Translations under genes and position numbers: made by a program
Notes under the pieces: generated by a model
Seen by the model: the letters and a program-made list of their open reading frames with translations, nothing else
Told to the model about the DNA's origin: nothing
Database searches by the model: none
DNA from: Streptomyces sp. NBC_01317
Lineage (GTDB): Bacteria; Actinomycetota; Actinomycetes; Streptomycetales; Streptomycetaceae
Direction of reading: 5' to 3'
Length of the DNA: 64,000 nt
Assembly (NCBI RefSeq): GCF_035961655.1
Contig: NZ_CP108393.1
Coordinates: 6,123,001-6,187,000 of the forward strand
Shown here: in pieces, positions 63,857-64,000 of the stretch
How the letters are laid out: each line of letters opens with the position of its first letter
How positions within the stretch are numbered: position 1 is the first letter of the stretch

Positions 63857-64000
63857 GTGGATCGCTGCGTCGTCCTGGTGGACGCCGGATACTTGCTGGG
63901 CGCCGCGGCGAGTCTCCTCGCCGGAGAACCGGCCCGCTCCCGCATCACCGTCGACCACGCCGCGCTCATCCAGGGCCTGCGCGAGCGGGCCGAGGCCGAT
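63857..64000 (+). CDS. NYN/PIN-like domain protein, N-terminal part
   Basis: The gene runs off the right edge after 48 codons. It begins with GTG in MDRCVVLVDAGYLLGAAASLL. A hydrophobic strand followed by D-x-G/N-x-L is the start of NYN-type (PIN-like) nuclease domains, where this Asp binds metal. AGAGGGGTGG precedes the start. The rest of the active site lies outside the window, so catalysis cannot be judged. Confidence 0.75.
   Translation, partial: MDRCVVLVDAGYLLGAAASLLAGEPARSRITVDHAALIQGLRERAEAD

Overview
This window is a piece of a very high-GC actinobacterial chromosome, almost certainly Streptomyces or a close relative. The evidence is the extreme third-position GC, frequent GTG starts, GTGA/ATGA-overlapped operons, fused TrpEG with a Trp-rich leader, LL-DAP-type division cluster, actinobacterial ileS T-box, and nine copies of the short Streptomyces intergenic repeat GCCCGTCCGGCGnTTGAGGAC. 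As I recall it, gene order matches the conserved core region SCO2117 to SCO2063 of S. coelicolor, read in the reverse direction. I see no rRNA, tRNA, prophage, transposase or biosynthetic cluster. The window is mostly core housekeeping.

Layout. 1-4 kb: end of a LuxR-type response regulator, then a divergent aromatic pair. One arm is the fused anthranilate synthase trpEG behind a trp attenuator with an 18-residue leader peptide. The other is a class II DAHP synthase. Both arms have -10 boxes placed for leaderless transcripts. 4-6.6 kb: iron storage (an iron-box-controlled Bfd-like ferredoxin and bacterioferritin), a sulfite-oxidase-like molybdoenzyme and endonuclease IV. 6.6-8.6 kb: a PASTA Ser/Thr kinase. 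8.6-9.4 kb: an 858-bp gene-free region with an 80-bp-class inverted repeat enclosing 63-bp tandem repeats. 9.4-15.7 kb: the thiOSG operon under a TPP riboswitch, thiE, an FAD reductase, an Rv2175c-type DNA-binding protein (candidate kinase substrate) and metF.

15.7-27.2 kb: mixed conserved genes. These are a Q/Y-rich membrane protein, a phytoene-desaturase-like flavoprotein with a DUF4126 protein, a HEPN-family protein, a methyltransferase, a DUF3040 protein, the moxR-DUF58-transglutaminase operon and a beta-carbonic anhydrase.

27.4-46 kb: the division and cell-wall cluster, rsmH-ftsL-ftsI-murE-murF-mraY-murD-ftsW-murG-ftsQ-ftsZ-pgeF-yggS-sepF-yggT-divIVA. Most junctions overlap by 4 bases or are very short; ftsZ has its own long regulatory leader. 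No mraZ, murC or ddl lies here. These genes make lipid II, flip or polymerise it at the septum, assemble the Z ring (FtsZ, SepF) and direct polar growth (DivIVA).

46-64 kb: ileS behind a T-box, a DksA/TraR-like protein with a histone-H1-like tail, lspA, rluD-type synthase, acetyltransferase, Na+/H+ antiporter, MscS channel, alpha/beta hydrolase, DsbA-like thioredoxin, an unknown membrane protein, a DUF2252 protein, dnaE, an unlisted 56-residue conserved small protein and the start of a NYN-domain protein. I found no clearly new multi-gene system. The most unusual signals are the repeat complex at 8.6-9.4 kb, repeat DNA used as coding sequence at the end of the MscS gene, the DksA-like protein lacking one zinc cysteine, and the G-tract/hairpin block near 19.1 kb.
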